A stretch of 64,000 bases of DNA from NCBI GenBank assembly GCA_964579725.1, contig CAZOHG010000008.1:1-64000 (forward strand). The letters are read 5' to 3'. The notes beneath the pieces were generated by a model. It ran no database searches, was not told where the DNA came from, and worked only from the letters and a program-made list of their open reading frames with translations. The DNA is from CAZOHG01 sp964579725. GTDB taxonomy: Bacteria; Zhuqueibacterota; JdFR-76; BMS3Abin05. Position 1 is the stretch's first letter, and every line of letters starts with the position of its first letter. Shown here piece after piece: positions 35,896-44,504 of the stretch. Position numbers and translations under genes: made by a program.

Positions 35896-35934
35896 AAAAA
35901 AAGCGATCAGGTCTGTCTACCCGTAAAAAATTAG

Positions 35935-36006
35935 AGCGGGAGACGGGACTTGAACCCGCGACCTTCTCGTTGGCAACGAGAAGCTCTACCACTGAGCTAC
36001 TCCCGC
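35935..36006 (-). tRNA. tRNA-Gly (GCC)
   Basis: Acceptor GCGGGAG pairs with CTCCCGC, the anticodon stem TCTCG/CGAGA encloses TTGCCAA, giving GCC, and the T loop is TTCAAGT. CCA not encoded. First tRNA of the operon, just after its promoter. Confidence 0.97.
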
Positions 36007-36018
36007 AAAAGCAAAAAA

Positions 36019-36047
36019 AATATAAGGAATTTTTCAATTGAATGCAA
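36019..36047 (-). promoter_or_regulatory. Promoter of the Gly-Cys-Leu-Val tRNA operon
   Basis: On the minus strand TTGCAT (36047-36042), a 17-base spacer and TATATT (36024-36019). It lies 13 bases upstream of mature tRNA-Gly, downstream of the esterase stop codon. Confidence 0.75.
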
Positions 36048-36054
36048 GATTTTT

Positions 36055-37059
36055 TTATTCGCCCAAACGATTTTTTTTGATTCGTTCCAAAACGTCGCGG
36101 CGACGGCGCCGAACCCTACCTGACTGCTTTTTCCCCCAATAATAAAGTCCGTAAAAGACCAAAAACAGCACCACAATGCCAATTTCTTTCAAAAATCGTC
36201 CCTTGAGAAAGAAACCGTTGGGGGCACCCGCCTCGAAAACGGCATTGTGAAACTCCAGATGTTCGCCGATGTGAGCAGCCCAATATTGCCAGGTGTGAGC
36301 CCCCGGGAATACACGGAAAAGATGAGCGACGTGCAGAGAATCAAGCCGAAGGTGAAAGGCCAGATTTTCGGGAAAGGCAAAATCCGATTTGCCGTCGTCG
36401 AACAAAAGTTTAACGTGGGCATTTACCAGACGCGGAGCCAGATAATAGCAGCTATTTTGTCTCCAGAGGCGAATATTTTGGCCGTAGGGGCCCAGGCGAT
36501 CGGCAATGTGCCATTGTGTAGGATGACGGGTAATGTCCAGAATGCCGCTAAGTGAAGAAGCCGAACCGAAAAGGTCCGGATGTTTTTCTGCCAGCGAAAT
36601 GGCACCGTGCCCCCCCATGCTCAGACCGCAAATGCCCCTGTGCCAACGGTCTCCAAGCGTCCGGTAGTGCGAATCGATTGTGGGGATGAGTTCCCTTACT
36701 AAATAGCTTTCGTACCGGTAGGTGGAATCAAAAGGACTGTCCACGTACCAACCAAAGGGCGAGCCGTCAGGGAAAACCAAAATCATGTGGTAGGCGTCGG
36801 CTAATTCAGCCACGTCTGTTTTTTCCACCCAATCTTTGTAACTCCCGTAGGCACCGTGAAGCAAGTACAACACCGGGTAGCGTTTTCGGGAAGTGGCATA
36901 GCCCTCGGGCAAATAAATGTACAGGGGTGTGGATTTGTGAAGTTCTTTGCTTTGAATCGTAAGCAAACGAAGGTTGGCTTTTGTGGCTCGGGCCGGCAGC
37001 AGCCAGCCCAGACCGATTGTCCAAAAAGCCAGTCCTGCCCAGAAGAGGACTCTTTTCAC
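36055..37059 (-). CDS. Exported esterase (esterase D/Ag85-like) with C-terminal membrane anchor
   Basis: A 334-residue alpha/beta hydrolase. A signal segment (LFWAGLAFWTIGLGWLLPARA) precedes the catalytic domain, with the oxyanion part YPVLYLLHGAYGSYKDW, nucleophile motif GLSMGG and the His in VFPGAHTWQYW. This is the putative esterase family that includes S-formylglutathione hydrolase and mycolyltransferases. A C-terminal membrane helix (EIGIVVLFLVFYGLYYWG) and a basic tail follow, so the enzyme is probably tethered to the inner membrane and faces the periplasm. GTG 37059 overlaps the upstream stop (GTGA), with GGAGG before it. Confidence 0.85.
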   Translation of the reverse strand: MKRVLFWAGLAFWTIGLGWLLPARATKANLRLLTIQSKELHKSTPLYIYLPEGYATSRKRYPVLYLLHGAYGSYKDWVEKTDVAELADAYHMILVFPDGSPFGWYVDSPFDSTYRYESYLVRELIPTIDSHYRTLGDRWHRGICGLSMGGHGAISLAEKHPDLFGSASSLSGILDITRHPTQWHIADRLGPYGQNIRLWRQNSCYYLAPRLVNAHVKLLFDDGKSDFAFPENLAFHLRLDSLHVAHLFRVFPGAHTWQYWAAHIGEHLEFHNAVFEAGAPNGFFLKGRFLKEIGIVVLFLVFYGLYYWGKKQSGRVRRRRRDVLERIKKNRLGE

Positions 37060-38555
37060 GCCTCCATCCTTCCCATTCGGAAAATATTACGAAATTCTTT
37101 TAATTCTCGTTCGGAGTCCAAACTCATCATAGGTAGGTGGAGTTGTTCACAAATTACCTGAATTTCCTTGGCAAATCGTTTCATGGTTAGAGAAACCACT
37201 GGTGACCCCAATGTTTGAATGAGTAAGTAGGGTGGAATTCCAAGGTCAATGGCGATTTTGGGCCAGGACTGCCCCCACCTCAAGGCCTCGCGCATTTCCG
37301 AATTAATCTCGCGCGACCAGCCTTCCCCAATCTGCAAGATGAATTGGCCGCCAGGCAGGCGTGCCAGATTGGCCACCGTCACCTCACCGGTCAGGACTTC
37401 GAATCCGGGGATCAGTCCCCAGTGGGTTTCGCAATTGGACTGAACTGTAATATTGGCCAGCGCCTCGTTTTCTGCCAAACCGCCACCGGCGTAATAGGCC
37501 GAGGCCCCCCAAGGACTGGAGACCATGAAAAAATGCTGGTTGGCCATGTGAATCAGACCCGAAAAGGCCTGGTTGGGTGCCGCCACACGTGACAACATTC
37601 CTGCCGAAAACAGGAGGGTTTCGCCCGCCTGACCCACCACCGGAAAGGACATTTCCCGTCCTTCGATTTTGGCCAACACCGGAGCAAACGTGGTGAGAAA
37701 AGCGGGATTCAAATTGACGCGTTGTAACTGGTTTAGAGCCGATTCATCGAACGCCACCACGTTGGGCGATGCCAAACCGGAATCCCTTTCAACCCAATCG
37801 GTAAAAGCTTTTAAAAATTTAAGATGATCGAACAAAAGCGAGGCAGCTTCCGGCTCCTCCGAAATCGAAAGGTGAAGTCCCAAATCCTTGAGCGTTTTTA
37901 AAACCCTTTCCGCCTGTTTTTGCGACACGGTTTCCTTGAGAACGATTAAATCTCGCACAGGAAATTCGAACATTCGAGCACCCAATTTTTCCAAAAGAAA
38001 CGGGTACTTTTCGACGTCGTCCTGCCCTTCCTCGTCGGAAAACAACACAAATTCCCCCTTTTTCAAGCCGTGAAGTGCGTGCATCCCGTACACCCAGTGC
38101 AGCATGTAACGGCCCACTCCCCACAACCGGTGGGCGGCCACGGCACCCGGCTCCTTCATTTTTTCCCAGATGAGTTGTCCGGCGCGGACTAACCCGGAGG
38201 CGGACTTCAAACCCGGGTTTGGATTGCCCAACAACGCAAAGGGCACCGGAAAGGCAGCGGTTGTTTTCACGAACAAATCCGTCGGCGGAATATCCGTTAT
38301 TTCAACCAAAACGGCGCTGACCCGCTCTCTTTTCAACATGTCGAGAACTGCCTTCACATCCGCCTCGCTGCCAATGCCTTTCCCGTCAGAAAGTGTCGTG
38401 GTGTCTGCAACACCAATGTGACTTTCCTTCAAAAACTCGCGCAATTCCCGGTGCGATTCCGCTACCGCCTGCTGAAACCACGGCAATTTTTCATTTTTCT
38501 CAATGTAAAAAGAAACAATCCCAATTTTGGGACGATTTTCCATTGCTGCACCCAT
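37056..38555 (-). CDS. L-fucose/L-arabinose isomerase-like protein
   Basis: A 499-residue protein with the overall layout of the sugar isomerase superfamily: a Rossmann-like first domain (KIGIVSFYIEKNE), a central domain with VVAFDESALNQL, and a C-terminal part with GGGLAENEALANI and HWGLIPGFEVLTGEV. These resemble FucI/AraA C-terminal domains. I cannot verify the metal-ligand residues, so it may be a non-canonical member with a different substrate. ATG 38555 is listed; an ATG four codons later is also possible. It is translationally coupled to the membrane-anchored esterase. Confidence 0.6.
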   Translation of the reverse strand: MGAAMENRPKIGIVSFYIEKNEKLPWFQQAVAESHRELREFLKESHIGVADTTTLSDGKGIGSEADVKAVLDMLKRERVSAVLVEITDIPPTDLFVKTTAAFPVPFALLGNPNPGLKSASGLVRAGQLIWEKMKEPGAVAAHRLWGVGRYMLHWVYGMHALHGLKKGEFVLFSDEEGQDDVEKYPFLLEKLGARMFEFPVRDLIVLKETVSQKQAERVLKTLKDLGLHLSISEEPEAASLLFDHLKFLKAFTDWVERDSGLASPNVVAFDESALNQLQRVNLNPAFLTTFAPVLAKIEGREMSFPVVGQAGETLLFSAGMLSRVAAPNQAFSGLIHMANQHFFMVSSPWGASAYYAGGGLAENEALANITVQSNCETHWGLIPGFEVLTGEVTVANLARLPGGQFILQIGEGWSREINSEMREALRWGQSWPKIAIDLGIPPYLLIQTLGSPVVSLTMKRFAKEIQVICEQLHLPMMSLDSERELKEFRNIFRMGRMEA

Positions 38556-38592
38556 TTAATTCACTCAAAATTTCTCTTTTCTACCGAAGCTT

Positions 38593-39363
38593 TTATTTTT
38601 CTTTTTCAGCGCTGTCCGAATCCGGTTTGTTGGTGAAAACCCGCATCATTTCAATTGGAATCGGGAAAACCACGGTTGAATTGTTTTCCGAAGCGATTTC
38701 CGTTAGCGTTTGCAGGTAGCGCAGCTGCAGGGCAATCCCGTGGGAAGCCATGACTTTCGCCGCCTCAGCCAATTGGCGGGACGCCTGGTATTCGCCTTCG
38801 GCATGAATGATTTTGGCGCGCCGTTCCCGCTCTGCCTCTGCCTGACGGGCCATGGCCCGCTGCATTTCCTGAGGCAAATCCACGTATTTAATTTCCACCA
38901 GTGACACCTTTACCCCCCAGGGGTCGGTGTGCGTGTCAATGATTTCCTGAAGATTGGCATTGATTTTGTCCCGGGCAGCCAACAACTCATCCAGCTCGGC
39001 CTGCCCAATCACATTGCGCAGGGTAGTTTGCGCCAATTGTGAGGTGGCGTACAGGTAATCTTCCACCTCAATGACAGCTTTCATGGGATCCATAGCGCGA
39101 AAATAAAGCACAGCGTTTACCTTCACGGACACATTGTCCTTGGTAATAACATCCTGCGGGGGCACATCCATGGTCACCACGCGCAAACTGACTTTTACCA
39201 TTTTGTCCACAATAGGAATGAGCAAAATGAGGCCAGGGCCCTTGACTCCAATCGCACGCCCGAGACGAAAAATCACGCCACGCTCATATTCTTTTAAGAT
39301 GCGAATGGCACTGCCCAAAATAAAAAGCAGAATAAAGACGGCTAAAATTGTTCCTGAATACAT
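38593..39363 (-). CDS. Slipin (SPFH/stomatin-like) membrane protein
   Basis: A 256-residue SPFH protein. One N-terminal membrane helix (ILAVFILLFILGSAI) precedes IRILKEYERGVIFRLGR and the SPFH core: GPGLILLIPIVDKMVKVSLR, VDVPPQDVITKDNVSV-type strand, and a C-terminal coiled coil with ARQAEAERERRAKIIHAEGE. Slipins form oligomers in the inner membrane and are usually paired with an NfeD protease, as here: nfeD lies 15 bases upstream. Roles reported for the family include quality control and membrane organisation. ATG 39363 with GGAGG. Confidence 0.93.
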   Translation of the reverse strand: MYSGTILAVFILLFILGSAIRILKEYERGVIFRLGRAIGVKGPGLILLIPIVDKMVKVSLRVVTMDVPPQDVITKDNVSVKVNAVLYFRAMDPMKAVIEVEDYLYATSQLAQTTLRNVIGQAELDELLAARDKINANLQEIIDTHTDPWGVKVSLVEIKYVDLPQEMQRAMARQAEAERERRAKIIHAEGEYQASRQLAEAAKVMASHGIALQLRYLQTLTEIASENNSTVVFPIPIEMMRVFTNKPDSDSAEKEK

Positions 39364-39378
39364 AGCACCTCCGTTTTT

Positions 39379-40701
39379 TTAAGGCGATTCGTTCCGTTCA
39401 CGCACCCAAACCTTGAGCCGTTCCACCTTTTCCACCTGGATGGCTTTCCCTTTTCGAATGGGTTGGGTGCTAACGGCATTCCAAATCTCCCCGTGTACAT
39501 TCACCTTCCCGCCCTTCGGGCCCACATCGGTTAGAGCCTCGCCGATTTCGCCCACCAGGCCTTCCTGACCTGTGGCCGGTTTCCGCGCTTGCGCCCGGAG
39601 CCCCAGACCAACCGCAAAAATAAAGAAAAGGGCGGTTACCAACACACCCGGGATAATGACTCCCAGCGACACACGCATAAATGGGTAAGGAGATTGTACC
39701 AGCATGAGTGAACCGAGAAACATGGAAATGACCCCTCCGATGGTCAAAAGTCCGTAGCTGGGAATCTTAATTTCTACAATAAAAAGAATAATACCGAAAA
39801 TAATCAGAGCCAGACCGGCGTAGTTAATGGGAAGCGTTTGCATGGCAAAAAAGGCGAGAATCAGAAAAATGACGCCCGCCACGCCGGGCAAAATAGCCCC
39901 GGGATTGGACAACTCGAAAATCAGGCCGTACATCCCCAAAAGAAGAAAAATGTAGGCAATATTGGGATCGGAAAGCTTGTCCAACAGGCGGTCGCGCCAG
40001 CTCATTTTCCAACGGACCGTCCGGGCTCCGGCCGTACGTAGGATGACGGTTTTCCCGTCCAGCCCCACTCTTCGGCCGTCAATCGCCGTCAAAAGTGAAT
40101 CCAGAGAAGGGGCAATGAGATCAATAATGTGTAATCGGAGTGCTTCTTTTTCTGTAACGGACACGCTCTGTCGCACGGCCTTTTCAGCCCATTCCACATT
40201 TCGGTGTCGTTTGTCGGCCAAAGTCTTAATATACGCAACGGCATCGTTCGTTATTTTTTCCATCATGGTCGATTTGCCACTGGTGTCTGCAGGGGCGCCG
40301 GGCGCACCACCACCGATGGTTACCGGATGGGCGGCCCCGATATTGGTGCTGGGCGCCATGGCGGCAATGTGCGCGGCGTAGGTAATAAAAACGCCCGCGG
40401 AAGCCGCCCGTCCGCCTTTGGGATACACGTACACCACCACCGGAATTCTCGAATTTAAAAATCGCTCAATGATTTGTCGCATCGAGGTCATGAGCCCGCC
40501 CGGCGTGTCCAATTCAATGACAAGGCATTGAGCGTTCAGCTCCTCCGCCCGCCCAATCGATTCCACAATAAACTTAGCTGAAACAGGATTAATAACGCCT
40601 TTCACCGGAATAACGGCCACGACGGGCCGGTTTTCCCCGGCAAAGGAGGAAAAGGTCGATAAAAACAGCCCTAAAAAAAAGAAGATAAAATATTTTTTCA
40701 T
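39379..40701 (-). CDS. Membrane-bound ClpP-class serine protease, NfeD family
   Basis: A 440-residue protein. A signal peptide (FIFFFLGLFLSTFSSFAG) leads into a ClpP-like domain with VIELDTPGGLMTSMRQIIE and the nucleophile loop GGRAASAGVFITYAAH, and the catalytic-lysine region KRHRNVEWAEKAV. Four membrane segments and a C-terminal OB-fold NfeD domain (GEALTDVGPKGGKVNVHGEI) follow. Archaeal homologues cut the C-terminus of stomatin, and here the slipin gene is directly downstream. ATG 40701 has GGAG six bases before it; an upstream TTG was rejected. Confidence 0.92.
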   Translation of the reverse strand: MKKYFIFFFLGLFLSTFSSFAGENRPVVAVIPVKGVINPVSAKFIVESIGRAEELNAQCLVIELDTPGGLMTSMRQIIERFLNSRIPVVVYVYPKGGRAASAGVFITYAAHIAAMAPSTNIGAAHPVTIGGGAPGAPADTSGKSTMMEKITNDAVAYIKTLADKRHRNVEWAEKAVRQSVSVTEKEALRLHIIDLIAPSLDSLLTAIDGRRVGLDGKTVILRTAGARTVRWKMSWRDRLLDKLSDPNIAYIFLLLGMYGLIFELSNPGAILPGVAGVIFLILAFFAMQTLPINYAGLALIIFGIILFIVEIKIPSYGLLTIGGVISMFLGSLMLVQSPYPFMRVSLGVIIPGVLVTALFFIFAVGLGLRAQARKPATGQEGLVGEIGEALTDVGPKGGKVNVHGEIWNAVSTQPIRKGKAIQVEKVERLKVWVRERNESP

Positions 40702-40911
40702 TCGGCGCTCCAACCAATAGCCGTCTCACGGATGTACAGATGTTTTCGTGAGAGACTGGACAAGTACTGCAAAAAAGGACGCTTCATTCCAAATATTTCC
40801 GCACTAATTTACGTAATAACAAACCATTAGACCTGCCTTTTCTTTTTCAATCCATCCGCTTCTTTCACGGCACGCTGCTTGTAGCAACCTACAGGAAAAG
40901 GAGATTTTTTT

Positions 40912-41109
40912 ATGTACGCCATGCCCTTGCAAAAACGAGCCGAGCAATTTATGGAATCTGTGCAGCCATTTTGTCCTTTCGAAGACAAAACGCTTTACTT
41001 CGAGCGCTTTATTGTAACGGTAAAATCCAATGAAATGGTGGCGTGGCCCTTTGAATGTCTTATTTGCGATCGAAAAGACTGTCCTTTGGCACACTCCCAA
41101 AAACCCTAA
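40912..41109 (+). CDS. Small cysteine-containing protein, unknown function
   Basis: A 65-residue ORF with a strong ribosome binding site (AAGGAG, eight bases before ATG). It has four cysteines: one in QPFCPFED and a C-terminal set in CLICDRKDCPLAH (C-x2-C-x5-C). The spacing could bind a metal. No homologous family recognised. It stands alone in a gap between two minus-strand genes. The strong site and cysteine pattern argue for a real gene; the short length leaves doubt. Confidence 0.5.
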   Translation: MYAMPLQKRAEQFMESVQPFCPFEDKTLYFERFIVTVKSNEMVAWPFECLICDRKDCPLAHSQKP

Positions 41110-41153
41110 CTCTTTGATTCTTGCCAGGACAAGGTGTCACATTTCCCTGGTTT

Positions 41154-41381
41154 CTATTTTTTGGAAATCAAATAAAGCAATAAACTCAAAATCAGGCTGA
41201 TTAAAATGCTGGTCGTAATCGGAAAATAGAATGTGAAGTTTTTGCGCTGAATCAAAATATCTCCCGGCAGGCGACCAAGAAAGGACAGCTTGCCAAAGCC
41301 CGTGAGTAGCAAGCCAATCACGGCAATGACAATTCCAAGAATAATCAGAAGTTTGCCAAATTCCTGGAGCAGATTTTGCAT
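41154..41381 (-). CDS. DUF2905 small membrane protein
   Basis: A 75-residue protein with two membrane helices (LLIILGIVIAVIGLLLTGFG and FPITTSILISLILSLLLYLI) joined by LGRLPGDILIQRKNFTFYF, the conserved signature of DUF2905. Function unknown. ATG 41381 with GGGAGGA before it. Confidence 0.85.
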   Translation of the reverse strand: MQNLLQEFGKLLIILGIVIAVIGLLLTGFGKLSFLGRLPGDILIQRKNFTFYFPITTSILISLILSLLLYLISKK

Positions 41382-41537
41382 GATCGTCCTCCCAAATTTT
41401 CCATTTTATTATAAAAAATTTCGGCGAAACAATCAAGGGAAATCAAAGAAAAATCTTTTATTGGGGCGTCGTTTTTTCGGAAAGCCGATCAGGCCATTCT
41501 GTAGTTATTAAAATTCGGGAGGGCCTTTAAAATCTTC

Positions 41538-41566
41538 TTGCATCCTTTTCAGCCTTTCTTTACATT
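41538..41566 (+). promoter_or_regulatory. Sigma-70-type promoter of the DUF350-transglycosylase-hydrolase operon
   Basis: TTGCAT (41538-41543), 17-base spacer, TACATT (41561-41566), about 100 bases before the DUF350 gene. It uses the same -35 hexamer as the mazG and tRNA promoters. Confidence 0.55.
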
Positions 41567-41664
41567 AACCATACAAAGCGGCCCAACTCACGTGGGTTCG
41601 GTGCTTTAGATATCGGAATTGGGAATTTTAATGTAACACCGGACAACTTTTCGGGAGACATTTT

Positions 41665-41883
41665 ATGGTAGGCGATCTGCTTCAAACCTATTTGCTTAAT
41701 TTTGCTTACATTATTCTTAAAGCTGTCTTCTTTGCTGTGGCCTGTTTTTTCGCGTGGCGACTTTTTGACAAATTGGAAAAATTGGACATCCGAATGGAAA
41801 TTGCCGAAAACCACAACATCGGCTTGGCTATTATGGTAGCTGCCATTTTTTTGGGTTTGGCCTATGTTATCGGACAAATTTAG
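41665..41883 (+). CDS. DUF350 family membrane protein
   Basis: A 72-residue protein with two membrane segments (FAYIILKAVFFAVACFFAW and GLAIMVAAIFLGLAYVIGQI). The motif ENHNIGLAIMVAAI matches the first half of DUF350 proteins, which are often twice this length. ATG 41665 follows GGGAG. It overlaps the transglycosylase gene by 20 bases. Confidence 0.75.
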   Translation: MVGDLLQTYLLNFAYIILKAVFFAVACFFAWRLFDKLEKLDIRMEIAENHNIGLAIMVAAIFLGLAYVIGQI

Positions 41884-42514
41884 CCCATTTACTTTTCTTT
41901 CGGTTATTTTTTTTGCGGGATTTTGGGGATTTCAACAACTCCCTCACCCGCGGCACATCCCGCGCGTTTCAGAAACGCCGCATTCGGTGGTGCCGGACGA
42001 TTCGCTCAACAGGGTGCGGAAAACCTTCTTGCTACGGCATACCGTGCTACGGCCGGGGCGCATTTCCCAATACGATCGCCTTATCAAAAAATACAGCTTT
42101 CGCTACGGATTTGACTGGCGACTTATTGCGGCACAAATTCACGCCGAAAGTCGTTTCAATGCTCGGGCAAAAAGTCGCAGCGGCGCTCTGGGCTTAATGC
42201 AGATTTTGCCGAGTACCGCCAAACACCTGGGCAAATCGCCCCATTTGCTGCTTAAACCGGAAATTAATATCGCATTGGGCTGCTTGTACGATCGCCGTCT
42301 GTACACCATTTGGAAAGAAGAAAAGGGCACCGACCGCCTCGCGTTTATGTTGGCCAGTTACAACGCAGGGCACAGGCGCGTCATACGCGCACAAAAACGG
42401 GCGCGCCAGCCAGACAAGTGGGGCAGCATTAAACGGCACTTGCCCGGACAAACTCGTCATTACGTTTTCAAGATTTTCAAAACCTACGCGCTGTACAAAC
42501 GATTGGTTTTTTGA
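41864..42514 (+). CDS. Lytic transglycosylase (SLT domain)
   Basis: A 216-residue exported muramidase-like enzyme. A membrane/signal segment (FLSVIFFAGFWGF) is followed by a linker and the SLT domain: QIHAESRFNARAKS with the catalytic Glu, SRSGALGLMQILPSTAKHLG, and LASYNAGHRRVIRA. It should cleave peptidoglycan glycan strands in the periplasm. It starts at ATG 41864 inside the DUF350 gene and has no separate ribosome binding site, so it is coupled. Confidence 0.9.
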   Translation: MLSDKFSPFTFLSVIFFAGFWGFQQLPHPRHIPRVSETPHSVVPDDSLNRVRKTFLLRHTVLRPGRISQYDRLIKKYSFRYGFDWRLIAAQIHAESRFNARAKSRSGALGLMQILPSTAKHLGKSPHLLLKPEINIALGCLYDRRLYTIWKEEKGTDRLAFMLASYNAGHRRVIRAQKRARQPDKWGSIKRHLPGQTRHYVFKIFKTYALYKRLVF

Positions 42515-42515
42515 C

Positions 42516-43391
42516 ATGAAATTCGTGCCTGAAAATGCGGCGGAATTTGCCGCTCCCGGTGCAAATGTACAGGAAAGCTATTTCGCTGCCTCTTCCAATG
42601 TGCGGTTGCGGGTGGTTCATTTTTCACCTGCGCAGCAAACCAATTGGCCGACACTCGTTTTTGTGGCGGGCTGGATTTCCAAAATGACAGCCTGGCGCGA
42701 GGTTTTGCAGGAATTGACCCGGGAGTTCGAGGTTTTTTACATTGAAACGCGGGAAAAAATTTCGTCCCAAATTCGGGGAAAGGTAGGGTACGGCGTCGCC
42801 GACATTGGAAACGACCTCATTTCTTTAATTCCACAATTTCCAATAGCCGGTGGGCAGTACGTGCTTTTGGGGAGCTCGCTGGGAGCCACGGCTATTTTGC
42901 ATTCCGCCGCCCAGTTGTCTCCACCGCCGTTTGCTCTCATTTTGGTGGCGCCGAACGCCGTTTTCCGCGTCCCCTGGTGGGGACTGGCGCTCATTCGGCT
43001 TTTTCCGCCTCGCCTTTATTTGTTTTTTCGCCCCTTTATTAAATGGTACCTCCGAAATTTCAGGTTGAATGTTCAGGAGGATTATGCTCAATACGAAAAA
43101 TACGCCTCGTCTCTGGATGCCGCCGATCCCTGGAAATTAAAAAAGGGGATTTTCGCCCTGGCCAAATATTCCGTCTGGCCCAGACTGCAAACCGTGCGCT
43201 GCCCCGTTTTAATTGTCGGAGCTTCCAAGGACACGCTACACGAACCGGAGAATTTGAAAAAAATGGTGGGGCTTTTATCCACTGCCCGCTACGTGGATTT
43301 GGAAACAAACCGGGGAACACACAGCCAAAAATTAGTCGAGGTGACGCGAACATTTTTGGCTGAATTGGAGGTTAGCCAAAACACACGTTAA
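42516..43391 (+). CDS. Alpha/beta hydrolase
   Basis: A 291-residue cytoplasmic hydrolase without a signal peptide. The fold is shown by LVFVAGWISKMTAWREVLQE, the nucleophile elbow LLGSSLGATAIL, the acid VLIVGASKDTLHEP and the His in NRGTHSQKL. The catalytic Ser-Asp-His set is complete, but the substrate is unknown. It begins one base after the transglycosylase stop. Confidence 0.8.
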   Translation: MKFVPENAAEFAAPGANVQESYFAASSNVRLRVVHFSPAQQTNWPTLVFVAGWISKMTAWREVLQELTREFEVFYIETREKISSQIRGKVGYGVADIGNDLISLIPQFPIAGGQYVLLGSSLGATAILHSAAQLSPPPFALILVAPNAVFRVPWWGLALIRLFPPRLYLFFRPFIKWYLRNFRLNVQEDYAQYEKYASSLDAADPWKLKKGIFALAKYSVWPRLQTVRCPVLIVGASKDTLHEPENLKKMVGLLSTARYVDLETNRGTHSQKLVEVTRTFLAELEVSQNTR

Positions 43392-43454
43392 AAGGATTTT
43401 CTGCCAAGCTGTTGCTTCGGTGGGTGGAACACCTCGTTGCCCTTTGTTTCTCCC

Positions 43455-44348
43455 CTACTCTACCAACATAGACAAATCCAAAGCCGACGCCGAATGGGTC
43501 AGTGCCCCAACCGAAATAAAATCGACCCCGGTTTCGGCAATTTTTCGAACGGTGTTCAAAGAGACACCGCCGGAGGCTTCCAGAGGCACGCGTCCGTTCG
43601 TCATTCGGACGGCTTCGCGTAACATCGAAACGGACATATTGTCCAACAAAATGCGGTCCACTTTCAACGTCAGGGCTTCAGCTAATTCGTCGAGATTTTT
43701 TACCTCTACCTCAATGGGAAGGCGGCGATTTGTGCTTTCGAAAGATCGGTACACCCTTTCCACGGCGGGAGTAATGCCGCCTACAGCCTGAATGTGGTTG
43801 TCTTTAATGAGTACCATGTCAAAAAGTCCCAGCCGGTGGTTCACACCTCCCCCCTGCCGCACGGCGTACTTTTCCAAAAGCCGCCAGCCGGGAGTGGTTT
43901 TTCGCGTGTCCAAAATTTGGGCGTGTGTGCCGGCAACGGCTTCTACAAAGCGCTGGGTGAGTGTGGCGATTCCGGAAAGTCTACCCAAAAAATTGAGCGC
44001 AATGCGCTCGGCTTCCAGGAGGTTCACCACCGCGCCCTCGACTGTCAGAAGGTTTTCTCCCTCCTGCACACGCTCGCCGTCCTGAAGAGCTGTTTGCACG
44101 CGGAGCGACGGGTCTGCAAAGCGAAAGACTTCCTGTGCGACGGCGAGGCCTGCCACAGTTCCCGAATCTTTGGCAAACACACGGGCGCGCCCTCGGTTTT
44201 CGGGCGAAAAAATCGCCCGAGTGGTCACGTCCCCGCTTTCATTTAAATCCTCTTGAAATGCCTCGGCGACAAGGGTGGAGATCTCCTTCCGAAGTGCTTG
44301 CCGGGCCCAAGGGGGCCACTGCTCAATGGAATTCAGGCGTCTTTCCAC
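43455..44348 (-). CDS. nadC: Nicotinate-nucleotide pyrophosphorylase (carboxylating)
   Basis: A 297-residue quinolinate phosphoribosyltransferase, which makes NaMN from quinolinate and PRPP. The motifs are complete: FLGRLSGIATLT, DTRKTTPGWRLLEKYAV, GGGVNHRLGLFDMVLIKDNH and the barrel strands DRILLDNMS and LEASGGVS. The start is GTG 44348 with AAGGAAG before it. Together with nadD (9820) it covers two steps of NAD synthesis. It is convergent with the hydrolase gene. Confidence 0.95.
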   Translation of the reverse strand: MERRLNSIEQWPPWARQALRKEISTLVAEAFQEDLNESGDVTTRAIFSPENRGRARVFAKDSGTVAGLAVAQEVFRFADPSLRVQTALQDGERVQEGENLLTVEGAVVNLLEAERIALNFLGRLSGIATLTQRFVEAVAGTHAQILDTRKTTPGWRLLEKYAVRQGGGVNHRLGLFDMVLIKDNHIQAVGGITPAVERVYRSFESTNRRLPIEVEVKNLDELAEALTLKVDRILLDNMSVSMLREAVRMTNGRVPLEASGGVSLNTVRKIAETGVDFISVGALTHSASALDLSMLVE

Positions 44349-44504
44349 TTGTTTTTATCTTCCTTAGAACTTTTTGTTTATTCAGGAGTTAAGAAGAAGC
44401 GAAGTCTTACACCCCAGTCACCGCTTTTTTCTTCCTCCAAAAGACACGTTCTGGTCCGGTACATTTGTTTTTTCAAACCAGATTGGGTTGTAATTTTACA
44501 TCCT

